Positions 63,143 to 64,000 of a stretch of DNA of 64,000 bases are shown piece by piece. The number at the start of each line of letters is the position of its first letter. Position 1 is the first letter of the stretch. The position numbers were made by a program, and so were the translations under genes. The notes under the pieces were generated by a model. The model had not been told where the DNA came from. It worked only from the letters and a program-made list of their open reading frames with translations, and did not search any database. Origin of the DNA: Limnomonas spitsbergensis (taxonomy: Eukaryota; Chlorophyta; Chlorophyceae; Chlamydomonadales); the NCBI GenBank assembly GCA_037349105.1, contig JAYJMM010000036.1, positions 4,004,001-4,068,000 on the forward strand, given 5' to 3'.

Positions 63143-64000
63143 TCAGGGTGACCTCCAGGGTAGAGCATGCAGGCGCACCTCAGCGTCCAGAATGAGCAGG
63201 CCGTTCGCTAGGGCCACAGCCCTGCCCGCCGCGTTGATCTGCCGCGATGCGGTGGACGACAGGAAGTCGGGTTGTACAGACTCGTGATGGCGGGAATCGT
63301 CCAGCTCCGGCCCGGGCTGGGTGCCGCCCTGCTGCCTGGCCAGGTCTTTAGCCTGCTGCGCCTTGTTGACAGGTGGAGCCGTGGTTTTGAACACAATTGC
63401 CGTCTCCTGCAGGCAGCGCCAGGGCTCCATGAGATCTCTCTAGCGTGCGGGCGAGCGGGGAGACTCAATCTGGCAATATGGCAACACAGGTGCCCGTTGA
63501 TCTGATTATCCATTGTTCCAAATGAGCACATGAAGAAGCTAGCAGCCGCCAATCTAAGGTGTAGCCACTCTAGCTAGCCGTCAGGACATCGTCAGATGTT
63601 TGCAAGCAGCAGACTGATGAGGGAATCCAAACACACCTGCAGGCATGCAAGATAAACATGCAGCACATGCATGCACGCATGCACCACAGGCATGCAAGAG
63701 AAACCTGCAGCATATTCAGCTGCACTTCCTTGTCTGGCAGAGAAAACCTAGAGCACATGCATGCATCACACATGCAGAGAAGCCTGCAGCACCTCCCCCC
63801 TAGCAGGTGACCATGCAGCCCAGGCCGTCTCCCTTCCCAGGGTGACAAGCCATGGCCCCTGGTCAGCAACCAGCCCGTGCCCACAGACGTGCCCACTTTT
63901 TTACACCGCTGGCTACTTACAAAATATGGATTTTGAAATCAGAAACACTGGCACGTGCATACCTGAGGGAAAGCGCTCTTGATCTTCTGCACCAGCCCCG
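63143..64000 (-). CDS. 3' end of a gene leaving the window, possibly SGNH/PC-esterase-like
   Basis: The last exon is 63143-63406 (87 residues and stop) behind the acceptor GCTGCCTGCAG. The preceding exon runs from the window edge to 63963 with donor CAG-GTATGC and reads LVQKIKSAFPQ in phase 0. The junction then gives FPQ-ETAIVFKTTAPPVNKA, and the end reads RQINAAGRAVALANGLLILD. The pattern of a helix, a strand with KTT-PPV, and a final AAGRAVALANGLLILDAE strand resembles the C-terminal part of SGNH-type or PC-esterase-like hydrolases, where an Asp or His near the end is catalytic. With so little of the protein visible this is a guess. The exon structure itself is well supported. Confidence 0.5.
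63600..63830 (-). repeat. Degenerate CATGCA/CTGCAG-rich repeat in the terminal intron
   Basis: Loose units of about 60 bp on the sense strand carry CTGCAGGTTTCTCTTGCATG, GCATGCATGTGCT and CTGCAGGCTTCTCTGCATG. Several of them contain acceptor-like CTGCAG. Confidence 0.55.

Overview
This is a window of eukaryotic nuclear DNA, most likely from a green alga or a close relative. Coding regions are split by many spliceosomal GT-AG introns. One gene product carries a plausible plastid transit peptide followed by an MFP1-like membrane and coiled-coil layout, and the SR splicing factor resembles plant SR34. Relics of non-LTR retrotransposons with TGTAA near their 3' ends are common. No species is assigned. 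I found no operons, CRISPR array or bacterial-style features.

Layout. 1-3560: a decayed but nearly full-length LINE (family A: endonuclease, reverse transcriptase, C-terminal Cys/His finger, 3' tail). 3561-7640: repeat-rich spacer. 7644-19270 (+): a ten-exon non-canonical poly(A) polymerase of the TRF4/TENT4 type, with introns swollen by tandem repeats. 19271-31611: repeat-rich spacer with an ankyrin-repeat pseudogene, LINE family B copies, a possible SINE-like family C and one doubtful two-exon gene. 31612-45173 (-): a fifteen-exon coiled-coil protein of about 930 residues, probably a thylakoid MFP1-like filament protein. 45174-47844: a cluster of LINE B fragments. 47845-51383 (-): a seven-exon SR splicing factor of the SRSF1/SR34 type. 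51384-56025: spacer with covarying hairpins, GC palindromes and a small zinc-finger ORF. 56108-57799 (-): the 3' part of a gene for an unrecognised protein rich in N-glycosylation sequons. 57800-63142: spacer. 63143-64000 (-): the 3' end of a gene running off the window, possibly an SGNH/PC-esterase-like hydrolase.

The genes do not form an obvious pathway. Two act on nuclear RNA (poly(A) tailing in surveillance, splicing), one is probably plastidial, and one may be secreted.

The most striking property is shared by the four best-supported genes. Many introns hold tandem repeats whose unit includes a copy of the adjoining exon-intron boundary: exon end plus 5' splice site, or 3' splice site plus exon start. 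One gene also has its stop-codon region duplicated in tandem. The extreme case is an array of about 60 units of 43-45 bp in intron 7 of the poly(A) polymerase gene, most of which carry a consensus 5' splice site in the sense orientation. This looks like a recurrent process that amplifies splice sites. Its cause and its effect on splicing are not known from sequence alone.
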